A stretch of DNA of 64,000 nt from Fischerella sp. CENA71 (GTDB lineage: Bacteria; Cyanobacteriota; Cyanobacteriia; Cyanobacteriales; Nostocaceae). The DNA lies in contig JANBVI010000064.1 in NCBI GenBank assembly GCA_024239075.1, forward strand, positions 372,001-436,000. Reading direction: 5' to 3'. The notes under the pieces are model-generated. The model had not been told where the DNA came from and did not search any database. It saw only the letters and a program-made list of their open reading frames with translations. Position numbers and translations under genes: made by a program. Shown here one piece after another: positions 44,980 to 55,202 of this stretch (the stretch's first letter is position 1; each line of letters opens with the position of its first letter).

Positions 44980-45399
44980 ATGAAATTTATCAAACAACTA
45001 TCTGCTGGTGTACTATTATCATTTGGTTTTATCTTTTTAATGATCGCCACGGTTGAGATACTGACATATAATCAAAAGCCAACTCCACAGGAACAGCAAG
45101 AAGCCAGAGATACTATGATGGGCGGTTTAGTTTTTGGTTTACCAGCTGTAGCATATGGGGGGTGGCTGGTATGGAATTTGCGTAAACAAAACCAAAAGTT
45201 ATTAAGCGATCGCCTCCAATCTACCTTTTATCGTCTGCTTGAAGAAAACAGCGGTACAATTTCCGTATTGTCTTTTGCTAAGGAATCTCAGATCAGTGGT
45301 GAGGAAGCAAAACACTATCTGGATGCAAAAGCAAAAGAATTTAATGCCACGTTTGATGTTAATCCTCAAGGTGGCGTTTATTACCACTTTCATATTTAG
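44980..45399 (+). CDS. Small membrane protein, paralogue 1 of a tandem pair
   Basis: 139-residue protein of unrecognised family with two N-terminal membrane helices: about 7-28 (LSAGVLLSFGFIFLMIATVE) and about 46-63. A cytoplasmic-looking domain follows (LQSTFYRLLEENSGTISVLS near 77-96), ending GGVYYHFHI. The next gene (45485-45970) encodes a clear paralogue. The C-terminal domain resembles a small winged-helix-like module (helix, strand, YLDAKAKEFNA helix), but this is guesswork. The start lies 2 nt after a perfect hairpin and lacks a visible ribosome-binding site; alignment with the paralogue supports this start. Confidence 0.75.
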   Translation: MKFIKQLSAGVLLSFGFIFLMIATVEILTYNQKPTPQEQQEARDTMMGGLVFGLPAVAYGGWLVWNLRKQNQKLLSDRLQSTFYRLLEENSGTISVLSFAKESQISGEEAKHYLDAKAKEFNATFDVNPQGGVYYHFHI

Positions 45400-45484
45400 T
45401 TTGTTGGTGTTGGTTTTTTGGAAAGATCAACCAATCACCACCAAATATTATTAACAATTGCTGTTATCTCACTTAAGAGGAATT

Positions 45485-45970
45485 ATGAAAACTGGTGAAA
45501 AATTAGCTGCGGGTTGGCTGCTAACTCTAGGATTTATGTTTTTAACTGTATCAGTATCAGCAGCAATAGATAAATATAATATGCTCAAACCCATATCTCC
45601 AGCTTATGATGATCAAGCAATAGAAATTAAGAATAAAGAAGCTTTGGCTGTACTTGATGTAACTGCAAAACAAGGTTTAATATTTGGTGTTCCTACGCTT
45701 GCTTTAGGTGGATGGTTGGCAATAGGATTATTTCGTCAAAGTCGTCGAGATAAAAAGGCTCTGGAACAGCAGGTTAGTGAACATTTGCAATCAACTTTTT
45801 ATCAGATGTTACAAGAAAATAATGGACAGATAACTCTTTTGAAATTTGCGATGCAATCTCAGTTACCTGCACCAGTTGCCAGACAATATCTTGATGAACA
45901 AGCCAAAGTATTTAATGCTAATTATAAGATTAGTGAAGAGGGGGGAATTTCCTATCATTTTGATCTTTAG
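45485..45970 (+). CDS. Small membrane protein, paralogue 2 of a tandem pair
   Basis: 161 residues from ATG 45485, preceded by AGAGGA as ribosome-binding site. The architecture matches its neighbour: MKTGEKLAAGWLLTLGFMFL helix, a second helix (GLIFGVPTLALGGWLAIGLF), then LQSTFYQMLQENNGQITLLK and a YLDEQAKVFNANYKI tail ending GGISYHFDL. It differs by a longer periplasmic loop between the helices. It lies 85 bp after paralogue 1 and 20 bp before the DUF423 gene. Tandem duplication is evident; function is unknown. Confidence 0.8.
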   Translation: MKTGEKLAAGWLLTLGFMFLTVSVSAAIDKYNMLKPISPAYDDQAIEIKNKEALAVLDVTAKQGLIFGVPTLALGGWLAIGLFRQSRRDKKALEQQVSEHLQSTFYQMLQENNGQITLLKFAMQSQLPAPVARQYLDEQAKVFNANYKISEEGGISYHFDL

Positions 45971-45990
45971 AGAATTGATTGGGAAACTCT

Positions 45991-46368
45991 ATGACGAAAA
46001 TATTTTTAAGCTTGGCAGCTATTTTAGGCGGTTCATCTGTGGCTGCGGGAGCTTTTGCTTCTCATGCTTTGCGAGAAAAAATTAGTGAGCGATCGCTTTT
46101 AATTTTTGAAACAGGCGCTCGCTACCAAATGTATCATGCTTTGGCATTGTTAGCTGTAGCAATATTATTACTTAGCATCGAATCTCCCCCACCTAGTTTA
46201 ATAGCAAGCGGGTGGTTGTTTGTGATTGGTATTGCAATTTTTTCCGGCAGTTTATATGCCCTGAGTTTAACAGGTATTAAGTATTTAGGAGCAATCACAC
46301 CGCTAGGAGGAGCAGCTTTGATCGCTGGTTGGTGTGCTTTGGCTTTTGCTGCTTGGAATTTGAAGTAG
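45991..46368 (+). CDS. DUF423 family membrane protein
   Basis: 125 residues from ATG 45991, with four predicted helices. Family motifs are LGGSSVAAGAFASHALREKI (about 11-30), TGARYQMYHALALLAV and FSGSLYALSLTG, then GAITPLGGAALIAGWCALAF. DUF423 (YgdD-like) proteins are small inner-membrane proteins of unknown role. It follows paralogue 2 by 20 bp on the same strand, so the three small membrane genes form a likely operon. Confidence 0.92.
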   Translation: MTKIFLSLAAILGGSSVAAGAFASHALREKISERSLLIFETGARYQMYHALALLAVAILLLSIESPPPSLIASGWLFVIGIAIFSGSLYALSLTGIKYLGAITPLGGAALIAGWCALAFAAWNLK

Positions 46369-46559
46369 TAGTCTATTTCAGATTGCACATATAATTACTA
46401 GCACTTCCTTTATAGAAATTTTACCTAGACAGAAGTGATATTTTCTGGTGGAAAAGGAAAATAGAGCGATCGCTACACCAAGGAAATTTATATAATTTTC
46501 AGGGAATTCTCAGGTAAAAAGCTTAATCTCTACTGTTATTAGGAGTTTATTCCTTAACA

Positions 46560-47348
46560 ATGTGTCGTTTATTAGCCTACCTTGGTTCACCTATTTCTCT
46601 TAAACCTTTGTTGTACGAACCAGAACACTCGCTGGTAGTCCAGAGCTATCAACCCCGCGAAATGCTGTCTGGAGTAGTTAACGCCGATGGCTTTGGTGTG
46701 GGTTGGTATCATGTTCAAAAAAATACCGAACCTTTTACCTACAAAAATACGCTGCCGATTTGGAATGATATAAATCTACCCAGTCTCAGCCGTTATGTGG
46801 AGTCAGGGTGTATTCTTTCCTATGTTCGCAGTGCTACAGCAGGGCAAGCACTTGATTTAAGTAACTGTCAGCCATTTCAGTATCAACGTCTGTTATTTAT
46901 TCACAATGGTCGCATTGAAAACTTCCGGCGAACATTGTACATACCAATTCGCCAGCAGTTAAATGATGAAATTTATCAATGGGTTGGTGGAACAACTGAT
47001 TCTGAACACATATTTGCCTTGCTGTTGTCTTTATGGCAAGCCAACCCAGGTAAAAGTTTAGAACAGGCTCTAAACGCAACATTGCTCAAACTCTCAGAAA
47101 TGGCGCAAATTCATCAAACCCACGCCTCAGCAAATGTCATTATCAGTGATGGAAATCGTCTTGTTGCTTCTCGCTTTAACACAAAATCACCTGCTCCCTC
47201 TCTTTACTGGACAGCCAATGATCCAACTTTTCCCAATGCGGTCATTCTAGCCTCAGAACCTTTGTCTACAGGTAATTGGACACCTTGCCCAGAAAATAGC
47301 ATTATCAGTGTGGGAGAAGATTGTGATATCAGAATTGAGCAAATCTAG
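46560..47348 (+). CDS. egtC: Ergothioneine biosynthesis amidohydrolase EgtC
   Basis: Class II glutamine-amidotransferase-type hydrolase (262 residues) that removes the gamma-glutamyl group in ergothioneine synthesis. It begins MCRLLAYLG, and Cys2 is the expected N-terminal nucleophile after Met removal. NADGFGVGWYH, SYVRSATAG and FIHNGRIENFR are conserved Ntn-fold elements. The next gene, egtB, begins inside its 3' end on the same strand, indicating translational coupling. Presence of egtC suggests the gamma-glutamylcysteine route, but this needs the EgtB substrate to be known. Confidence 0.92.
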   Translation: MCRLLAYLGSPISLKPLLYEPEHSLVVQSYQPREMLSGVVNADGFGVGWYHVQKNTEPFTYKNTLPIWNDINLPSLSRYVESGCILSYVRSATAGQALDLSNCQPFQYQRLLFIHNGRIENFRRTLYIPIRQQLNDEIYQWVGGTTDSEHIFALLLSLWQANPGKSLEQALNATLLKLSEMAQIHQTHASANVIISDGNRLVASRFNTKSPAPSLYWTANDPTFPNAVILASEPLSTGNWTPCPENSIISVGEDCDIRIEQI

Positions 47349-48603
47349 TTTCAAACAGACAATTTTTCAGGCTTTTACTCAGTGTCGTGCCAAAACTCTG
47401 ACTTTGTTTGAGAGTATGGACGAAGTTACCTTTCGCCGTCAGGCTCATCCTGATTTTAGTCCTGTAGGTTGGCATTTAGGACATATTGCTTACACAGAAT
47501 CTTTGTGGTTACTAGAGCGCAGTGCTGGTTTACCTTGTATGTTTCCTCAATATCGCAAGCTGTTTGCAGCTGACGGCTTACCTAAATGCGATCGCGTCAA
47601 ATTACCCAACTTAGAGGAAATCTATTATTACCTAGACACAATCAGAGAAAAAGTTTTTGATTACTTAGAAGTAGCAGATTTAGAAACAGAAGAACCTCTT
47701 TGGCGCTTTTTGCTTCAGCACGAAAGCCAACATAGTGAAATAATTTGTTTTGTTTTAGAATTAATTAAGAGTCAAATGTCAAGTGTCAAGTGTGAAAAGT
47801 TAATAACTGTAGACTCTGGACTTTGGAAACTTGACTTTGCAAAGCCAGAAGCAATGATCCAAATCCCAGCTGGTGAATTTCAGATGGGTAACAATTCACT
47901 AGATGCTATGGATAACGAACGTCCTGCTCATTGGGTATATCTTGATACTTATGAAATTGACCGTTACCCTGTGACTTGTGGACAATATCGGGTATTTATG
48001 GCAGCTGGGGGTTATGAAAATCCTCAATGGTGGTCAAAGGCTGGTTGGGAATGGTTGCAAACAGCAAAAGTCACACAACCTCTATACTGGCGTGAAGATT
48101 TAGCTTGGGAAAATCACCCAGTATGTGGTGTTAGTTATTACGAAGCAGCAGCCTACGCAGAGTTTGTCGGGAAGCGCTTACCCACGGAAGCCGAATGGGA
48201 AAAAGCCGCTAGCTGGGATGCAAAAACTAATCAGCAGCGCACCTATGCTTGGGGAGAAACACAACCAACATCTGAATATTGCAACCATGATTGTAAAATG
48301 GGCAAAACAACACCAGTCAATGCCTATCCTGCTGGAAAAAGCCCCTATGGTTTGTATGATACTTTAGGCAATGTCTGGGAATGGACAGCTACCTGGTTTG
48401 ATGGCTATGAAGGCTTTCAATATTACCCATATATCGGATATTCCCAAGTTTATTTTGACAATCAACATCGCGTTTTAAAAGGCGGTAGTTGGGCTACTCG
48501 TCCTTGGGCGCTGCGTTCTAGTTTTCGCAACTGGTATCATCCTGGCGTACAGCAAGTTTTGGCGGGGTTTCGCTGTGCAAAAAGTGACAACATCCTAGCT
48601 TAA
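47308..48603 (+). CDS. egtB: Ergothioneine biosynthesis sulfoxide synthase EgtB
   Basis: Non-heme iron enzyme that forms the C-S bond between trimethylhistidine (hercynine) and a thiol donor. It has 431 residues from GTG 47308; GTG 47323 and TTG 47335 are alternative starts. The N-terminal DinB-like domain supplies iron ligands: GWHLGHIAYTE and HESQHSE. The C-terminal formylglycine-generating-enzyme-like domain has MGNNSLDAMDNERPAHWVYL, GNVWEWTATWF and LKGGSWATRPWALRSSFRNW. It overlaps egtC by up to 41 bp and precedes egtD by 257 bp. No egtE-type C-S lyase is in the window. Confidence 0.94.
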   Translation: MWEKIVISELSKSSFKQTIFQAFTQCRAKTLTLFESMDEVTFRRQAHPDFSPVGWHLGHIAYTESLWLLERSAGLPCMFPQYRKLFAADGLPKCDRVKLPNLEEIYYYLDTIREKVFDYLEVADLETEEPLWRFLLQHESQHSEIICFVLELIKSQMSSVKCEKLITVDSGLWKLDFAKPEAMIQIPAGEFQMGNNSLDAMDNERPAHWVYLDTYEIDRYPVTCGQYRVFMAAGGYENPQWWSKAGWEWLQTAKVTQPLYWREDLAWENHPVCGVSYYEAAAYAEFVGKRLPTEAEWEKAASWDAKTNQQRTYAWGETQPTSEYCNHDCKMGKTTPVNAYPAGKSPYGLYDTLGNVWEWTATWFDGYEGFQYYPYIGYSQVYFDNQHRVLKGGSWATRPWALRSSFRNWYHPGVQQVLAGFRCAKSDNILA

Positions 48604-48728
48604 TTTTGTCCCTAGTTTGTCACCTAATACAGCTTAATCTCAACAAAGAGTGTTTCTGACGATCTAGAACACTGCCCTGATCAGAATAAAAAGTTAGAAG
48701 CAAATTAGCTTGTTTCCTGCGAAAATCT

Positions 48729-48768
48729 CAGTGGATCACCATCTTGTATCCACTGCGGCTTTTTGTTT
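48729..48768 (+). terminator. Terminator-like hairpin between egtB and egtD
   Basis: CAGTGGAT (48729-48736) and ATCCACTG (48748-48755) form a perfect 8-bp stem with an 11-nt loop, followed by CGGCTTTTTGTTT. It lies about 125 bp after egtB and suggests that egtD has its own promoter or is reached by partial read-through. Confidence 0.65.
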
Positions 48769-48860
48769 CACTCGCTAACATCGAAATAGAGGCCATTTGG
48801 GGAAAGCGATCGCCTGCAATACGGCATCGTAACCTATCACGGCAAAAACACGGAGGGTGA

Positions 48861-49895
48861 ATGTCAATATCTAAACCTGGCAGCAGCAAGGGTAACTCTC
48901 AAAGAACCATTGAGCAACGCTTACAAATACAGCGTTTGCTAGAGCCGACTTTGATTGTTTCTCCTAGTGCTGGAAGTGATGTGGTTAAGGGATTAACTCA
49001 AACACCAAAAACCCTACCACCGCGTTACTTCTATGATGACCGTGGTTCCGATTTATTTGAGCAAATCTGTGAGTTACCAGAGTATTACGTCACACGCACA
49101 GAGACAAAAATTTTGCAAAGCTGCGCTAGTCAAATTGCGGCAATCACAGGCGCTTGTGAAATAGTTGAACTGGGTAGTGGCAGTTCTACTAAAACCAGGA
49201 TTTTACTAGATGCTTACCAAAAACAAGGATTACCTCTGCATTATCTACCAATTGACGTCAGTGCAGGTATGCTCGAAAGTAGTGCGCTGTCGCTACTAGC
49301 AGATTATCCCTCATTGCAGGTTTACGCATTGGCAGGAACCTACGAATTAGCGCTTTCTCAAATTGAACCTAGCCAGTTATCTAGTCGGATGATTTGTTTT
49401 ATTGGTAGCACTTTGGGTAATTTGAATCCACGAGAGTGTGATGTGTTTTTATCCCAAGTCAAAGCTGCGCTGCAAGCGGGAGAGTATTTTTTATTGGGGG
49501 TAGACTTACAAAAACCAAAACATATTCTGGAAGCTGCTTATAACGACAATCAAGGAATAACAGCAGCATTTAACTTGAATATGTTAGAGCATCTCAATTG
49601 GCGTTTTCAGGGTAACTTTGATACCACCCAATTTGAACACTGGGCATTTTATAACGAAATTGAACATCAAATTGAGATGCATCTCAAAAGTAAGCGATCG
49701 CAAACTGTCGAATTACGTACTCTCAAACTCAATATTCATTTTGAACCAGGTGAAACCATCCACACCGAAATTTCTCGCAAATTCGATCTCAACCATATCC
49801 AACAAGAACTAAAAGCCAAAGGTTTAGTACCCCAAAAAGTATGGACTGACGAAAACCAAATGTTTGGTTTATTACTCTGTCAGTTGCAAGATTAG
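48861..49895 (+). CDS. egtD: L-histidine N(alpha)-methyltransferase EgtD
   Basis: SAM-dependent enzyme that trimethylates histidine to hercynine, the first committed step of ergothioneine synthesis. The 344-residue protein has PRYFYDDRGSDLFEQICELP (about 54-73), YYVTRTETKIL, the SAM motif VELGSGSSTKTRILLDA, LPIDVSAGML and FIGSTLGNL, all typical of EgtD. A ribosome-binding site GGAGGGTG is just before the ATG. With egtC and egtB upstream it completes the core ergothioneine cluster. The stop is followed by a GC-rich dispersed repeat. Confidence 0.95.
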   Translation: MSISKPGSSKGNSQRTIEQRLQIQRLLEPTLIVSPSAGSDVVKGLTQTPKTLPPRYFYDDRGSDLFEQICELPEYYVTRTETKILQSCASQIAAITGACEIVELGSGSSTKTRILLDAYQKQGLPLHYLPIDVSAGMLESSALSLLADYPSLQVYALAGTYELALSQIEPSQLSSRMICFIGSTLGNLNPRECDVFLSQVKAALQAGEYFLLGVDLQKPKHILEAAYNDNQGITAAFNLNMLEHLNWRFQGNFDTTQFEHWAFYNEIEHQIEMHLKSKRSQTVELRTLKLNIHFEPGETIHTEISRKFDLNHIQQELKAKGLVPQKVWTDENQMFGLLLCQLQD

Positions 49896-49902
49896 GGAGC
49901 AG

Positions 49903-50032
49903 GGAGTGACTGACACGGTGACGCGGAGGAAAAAGACGCGGGGAGAGGAAACAGACGCGGTGACGCGGAGAAATTGTTAATAATTTCTCTGTGTCCCCGT
50001 GTCCCCGTGTCACCCTGTCTCCCTGTCTCCGA
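49903..50032. repeat. GC-rich dispersed repeat with hairpin
   Basis: GACACGGTGACGCGGAGGAA and related GACGCGG units on the left, GTGTCCCCGTGTCCCCGTGTC on the right (written here in part), joined by GAGAAATT-GTTAAT-AATTTCTC, an 8-bp hairpin. The two halves are inverted relatives, so the whole can fold into a long imperfect stem. It sits between convergent egtD and the APC permease gene and may act as a transcription barrier. Same family as 8401-8560, 20350-20510 and 29152-29222. Confidence 0.75.
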
Positions 50033-50035
50033 TCC

Positions 50036-51964
50036 CTATCCCCCCACATGAATACCAGGACGCCGTTCAGGATGTTTCTCGGCTTTACGAATAACTTCAC
50101 GAGTCACAACAGCTATATCCCCTTCACCAAAAAGGATGAAGCGTAACAAATACTGAATTGGATTGCCCTCTGCCCAACCAAAGTAGGCATGGGGCAGTTT
50201 TCCGGTTTGATCTCGTATGTATAAAAGAATAGCTGCGATCGCATTCGGTACAGCAGCACCCCTAGCTCGTAAAATACGATATTTACCCACCTGTACCCCT
50301 TTTACCTGAATGGTTTCTGAAAAAACTGAAGCATCAGATACTTGAATTTCTAAGAACAAAATAGAATCTGTCTGGGGAATATGGTTGTCCTCGCGTACTT
50401 CCTTCTCTTTTAATAAATATTCTCGTTCATCTCCTTCACCCAAGCGATTAGCAATCAGCCGTATCTTTCCTTGATGCTCTTCCTCTTCAGCAATAAAGCG
50501 GCGAGCTGTTTCATCCATTTCAATTTGCTCGACTCGCAGTTCTGTTGAGCGCCAGACTCGTGAAATTAGGGAGGTAAGAATAATTGTACTGATAAAGAAG
50601 GCAGCAATTTGGATACCTTCTGGTCTTTCAATAATGTTAACAATGGTGGTGTATACAAACAGGACTGTAATCGCACCAAAGGATAATATTCCTCGTGTTG
50701 CTCGCCGACGCCGAGCTGCTAGAGTTACAGCAAAAGCAGCAGAAGTCATTAATACCAATACCCCTGTTGCATAGGCTCCACCTTGAGCTTCGACATTAGC
50801 TTTAAAGATAATCGTAACTATAAAGGCGATCGCTGTATACACCAACACCAAGGGTCGGATCATCCGTGTCCAGTCTGGTGCCATGCCATACCGTGGTAGG
50901 TAACGAGGGACAATATTCAAAAGCCCTGCCATTGCGGATGCACCAGCAAACCACAAAATAGAAATCGTACTCAAATCATAAATAGTTCCAAAGCTATTAC
51001 CCAAATAGAGATGAGCCAGGTAGGCGAGGGCGCGTCCACTCGCTTTGCCTCCCGCTTGAAATTCTGGGGCAGGAATGAGTAGAATTGTCACTAAACTGCT
51101 GGTAATCAAGAAGAAGCTCATAATTACCGCCGCAAGTGTCAACAGTTTGTGGGTATTATGAATGCGGCCTCTGGGGTTTGCTTCTGTTTCATGCTCATTC
51201 CCCTTTACCAACGGCATAACTGCCACGCCAGTCTCAAAACCAGATAATCCTAATGCTAACTTCGGAAATAGCAGTGCGGCTGCACCAATCATCATGAAAG
51301 GATTTGGATAACTGCTGAACAACTTAGTTTGCCAATTAGAAATCACGATTGGCTGTTGTAAAATCTGGTATGCACCAACACCAATCGTGATTAAGTTCAG
51401 CAACAAATATGCAGCAACTAAAAAAACGGCAAGACCGATAGCTTCTTTGAAACCTCTCAAAAATACGCCACCAAGCAACGCAATCAAAATGAGCGTAATA
51501 CTGACTGATTGCCCGTGTAGAAACTCTGGTACGAGAGGATTTTCAATAATGTGGGCTGTGGCATCGGCTGCGGAAAGAGTGATCGTGATGATAAAATCAG
51601 TTCCTGCAAAGCCAAGCAGACATAATACAAACAGCTTGCCTTGCCACCAAGGAAGGAGATTTTCGAGCATGGCGATCGATCCCTCTCCATGAGGACTAGT
51701 CGCAGCAACCCGACGATATATAGGTAATGCACCAAACAGTGTGAGCAAAACTAGAATTAAGGTAGCCAGAGGAGATAAAACCCCTGCCGCTAAGGCAGCA
51801 ATACCAGGCTGATAACCAAGTGTGGAAAAATAATCTACCCCCGTCAGGCACATCACCTGCCACCAAGGATGCTTAGAATGCTCCCCTTTCTCGCTACGAT
51901 CTTCTTTGAGTAACCAGCGAACGATCTTGCGATGTTGTCTGGGTGAGACAATGGGTTTCACCAT
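50036..51964 (-). CDS. APC-superfamily amino acid permease
   Basis: Membrane transporter of 642 residues with about twelve helices and a soluble C-terminal region of roughly 150 residues. Near the N-terminus [20 protein letters not shown], then [14 protein letters not shown], marks the first helix as found in APC/KUP-like amino acid permeases. A second set of signatures is [21 protein letters not shown] in helix 6. The tail (about 485-642) has no membrane segment and may regulate transport. Substrate is unknown; an alternative is a cation/K+ uptake-like role. It stands alone with no binding protein or regulator adjacent. Confidence 0.85.
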   Translation of the reverse strand: MVKPIVSPRQHRKIVRWLLKEDRSEKGEHSKHPWWQVMCLTGVDYFSTLGYQPGIAALAAGVLSPLATLILVLLTLFGALPIYRRVAATSPHGEGSIAMLENLLPWWQGKLFVLCLLGFAGTDFIITITLSAADATAHIIENPLVPEFLHGQSVSITLILIALLGGVFLRGFKEAIGLAVFLVAAYLLLNLITIGVGAYQILQQPIVISNWQTKLFSSYPNPFMMIGAAALLFPKLALGLSGFETGVAVMPLVKGNEHETEANPRGRIHNTHKLLTLAAVIMSFFLITSSLVTILLIPAPEFQAGGKASGRALAYLAHLYLGNSFGTIYDLSTISILWFAGASAMAGLLNIVPRYLPRYGMAPDWTRMIRPLVLVYTAIAFIVTIIFKANVEAQGGAYATGVLVLMTSAAFAVTLAARRRRATRGILSFGAITVLFVYTTIVNIIERPEGIQIAAFFISTIILTSLISRVWRSTELRVEQIEMDETARRFIAEEEEHQGKIRLIANRLGEGDEREYLLKEKEVREDNHIPQTDSILFLEIQVSDASVFSETIQVKGVQVGKYRILRARGAAVPNAIAAILLYIRDQTGKLPHAYFGWAEGNPIQYLLRFILFGEGDIAVVTREVIRKAEKHPERRPGIHVGG

Positions 51965-52416
51965 TAACGCTGCTCCTGTTATACCGTTGTGATTAGTTGC
52001 TGTCTAAATAAGGCTTGTGCCTTCTTTGATTGACAGTTGGTAGATAAACTTATATTTCCCACTTCTTTAATATTCCAACAGTTGAGCACAGCGTTACCAT
52101 CCCACCTCTGTAGTAAATCAATTTGATTATTTGGCTGTAATTAAAACTGGCTCTTTATCTGGAGATAATTTTATCACCAGTTGATATGAGACTCATTTGG
52201 CAGAAGATTCTACTACTACCCCAAAAATTAAGCTAGATAAAGCCACTGCCTTAGCAACAGTTTGCGTATTCAACATAATTTATGTATGGATGTGGTTAAA
52301 ATAATTATATGTACTACTAGTGGTTACACGAAAGTTTAAGGGTTCGTAGTAAGTACTTTAGTTCTTAAATAAGCACTTACTACAAACACATCAAATTTGC
52401 CTTATACTTCTCTCGA
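51965..52416. other. Intergenic region downstream of ilvC
   Basis: 452 bases between ilvC and the APC permease gene, both on the minus strand. The part near 52342-52387 is a palindromic dispersed repeat, listed separately, 29 bp past the ilvC stop. The remainder is AT-rich, with no gene seen. Confidence 0.5.
52342..52387. repeat. Palindromic GTAGTAAG dispersed repeat after ilvC
   Basis: GTTCGTAGTAAGT (52342-52354) and ACTTACTACAAAC (52375-52387) are inverted arms flanking 20 bp with the TACTTTAGTTCTTAA core. The inner part of the arms (GTAGTAAGT/ACTTACTAC) pairs perfectly. Relatives lie at 27059-27083 and 58605-58657. It may act as an ilvC transcript terminator. Confidence 0.75.
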
Positions 52417-53457
<1,041 letters not shown>

Positions 53458-53470
53458 TTATTTTACCGGA

Positions 53471-54343
53471 TTATGATGCTGTTTCTCGATCTATTATTTG
53501 TACTTCCTGGTCAGATAATTTCAGATCCACAGTTCGTACGGTATCTTCGATGCTAGAAATTTTACTAGCACCAGGAATGGGCAATATACAGGGCGATTTT
53601 GCCAATAACCACGCCAGTACAATATTATACACTGATACGCCTTTTGTTTTGGCTAACTGAGCGATCGCTGGAATATCTTCTAACTTGTCATGGCGGCGAC
53701 TCCCACCAAAAGGACTCCAGGGTAAAAAAGTTAAACTTTCAGTCTCACAATATTCTAGTACTCCGTCGAATTCCGGCTGACGCTGCCAAGGATTATATTG
53801 ATTTTGCACTGAAACAATATCAACTACATCCCTAGCTCTTTTTATTTGTTCTACAGAAAAGTTAGAAACTCCTACAAACCGAATCATTCCTGCTGTCACT
53901 GCTTCTTTGGCTGGTGCGAGGGATTCTTCAATAGAATATTCAGGATCAGGTGCGTGATATTGCCAAAGATCAATGGGTTTCTTACCACCTAAAGCCTCAA
54001 AGCTAACACGAATAGTTTCTCGTAGGTGATTGGGATTACCGTTACGTGTCCAACTACCATTCGGACGCATTAAGCCACCCTTTGTTGCCACAATCACATT
54101 ACTGGTATCACCATTGTAAGTTTGTAAAGCTTTGTGAATCAGTTGTTCATTGTGGTGTTTGTCTGTTTCATCTTTACAGTAAGAATCAGCAGTATCAATA
54201 AAAGTGACTCCCAATTCCAAAGCACGCTGAATAACATTGATTGACTCTGCTTCTGGAGGGCGATTACTTAACGACATCGGCATACCTCCTAAACCGATGA
54301 TACTCACATAAACACCTGTGTTACCTAGTTGTTTTGTTTCCAT
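53471..54343 (-). CDS. Aldo/keto reductase
   Basis: NADPH-dependent oxidoreductase of the AKR superfamily, 290 residues, TIM barrel. The catalytic set is visible: Asp and Tyr in FIDTADSYCKDE (about 47-58), Lys in VIVATKGGLMRPNG and His in DLWQYHAPDPEYS. The cofactor region near the end is LPIPGASKISSIEDTVRTVD. It begins MVS-like with ETKQLGNTGVYVSIIGLGGM. Substrate cannot be told; many cyanobacterial AKRs reduce reactive aldehydes. It is 58 bp upstream of ilvC on the same strand. Confidence 0.92.
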   Translation of the reverse strand: METKQLGNTGVYVSIIGLGGMPMSLSNRPPEAESINVIQRALELGVTFIDTADSYCKDETDKHHNEQLIHKALQTYNGDTSNVIVATKGGLMRPNGSWTRNGNPNHLRETIRVSFEALGGKKPIDLWQYHAPDPEYSIEESLAPAKEAVTAGMIRFVGVSNFSVEQIKRARDVVDIVSVQNQYNPWQRQPEFDGVLEYCETESLTFLPWSPFGGSRRHDKLEDIPAIAQLAKTKGVSVYNIVLAWLLAKSPCILPIPGASKISSIEDTVRTVDLKLSDQEVQIIDRETAS

Positions 54344-55202
54344 GTTTATGGCTAAGATTTTTAGTGCTTTTAACCCTACTCTAGCGTTTTACCTAATTAA
54401 AAATTTATGATAAATTTAGTATTCTAATAACCTGTTATTTGCAGGTTTTATCAGATAAATTGCTTACTGCAATTTTTCGTTATTGTTAATTAAATTACTT
54501 GCTTGAAAATAAAACTTAAAATTTCAGGAGTATAAAAAACAATTGTAGACTTGCCGTTAGGAGAAAAATAGGTATAAGGGGACACTTCAAATATTGCAGT
54601 TTAATTTTTCAACGCTTTTTAAGCGATCGCTATATATCAAATAAATGAGTGAGAAAATCCTGAAACGATAGATTTTTGATGCACAAAAGAATAATTTTGT
54701 ATAGTGCGGCAATCTCGATTTTTTATGTATTATAGTTATTCGTGTCTAGTACTGGACAACAAGTATTTTGTATTTTATGCCTTAACCAACAAAAAATCTT
54801 ATGAACTGCGCTGTTGTTACATGCTAATTAACTTGATGCTTGTCATCTACTTAAATGGTTGTTACTAAAACTACAGCTGCAACAATAGTATTTTCATTGA
54901 TTTCTTCTTGATTATTATATTTTTTATTAATCAAAAATCTTCTTAATTAAAAGAGAAATTTATAAGCAGTATATTTACGTATAAAACTCAGTATTGTATG
55001 ATTTGTGGGTAAAATTTTGGAGAAAAATATGAATTTTTATTATGTCCAATAAAATAATATTAATATCTATGAAAAATAGAATAAGTAAAAACTATTTACT
55101 TCAAGAAAGCTTCATAAAACTGTAAGTAATCTTTAGTTATATTATGTGACGCTACCAAAAAATTACTGCACAAGCATATATTTCTTTTTCTGGAGTCAAA
55201 AC
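54344..55202. other. AT-rich intergenic region before the transposase
   Basis: About 860 bases, very AT-rich, between the aldo/keto reductase and the IS701-type transposase. Only very short open frames occur (for example 18 codons from 54854). I found no inverted repeat that would mark the left end of the insertion sequence. Confidence 0.45.

Noticed and set aside
48600-48860. Possible tRNA between egtB and egtD
   Set aside because: The hairpin there ends in a T tract and lacks T-loop (GTTCGAATC-type) and acceptor pairing; it fits a terminator better.
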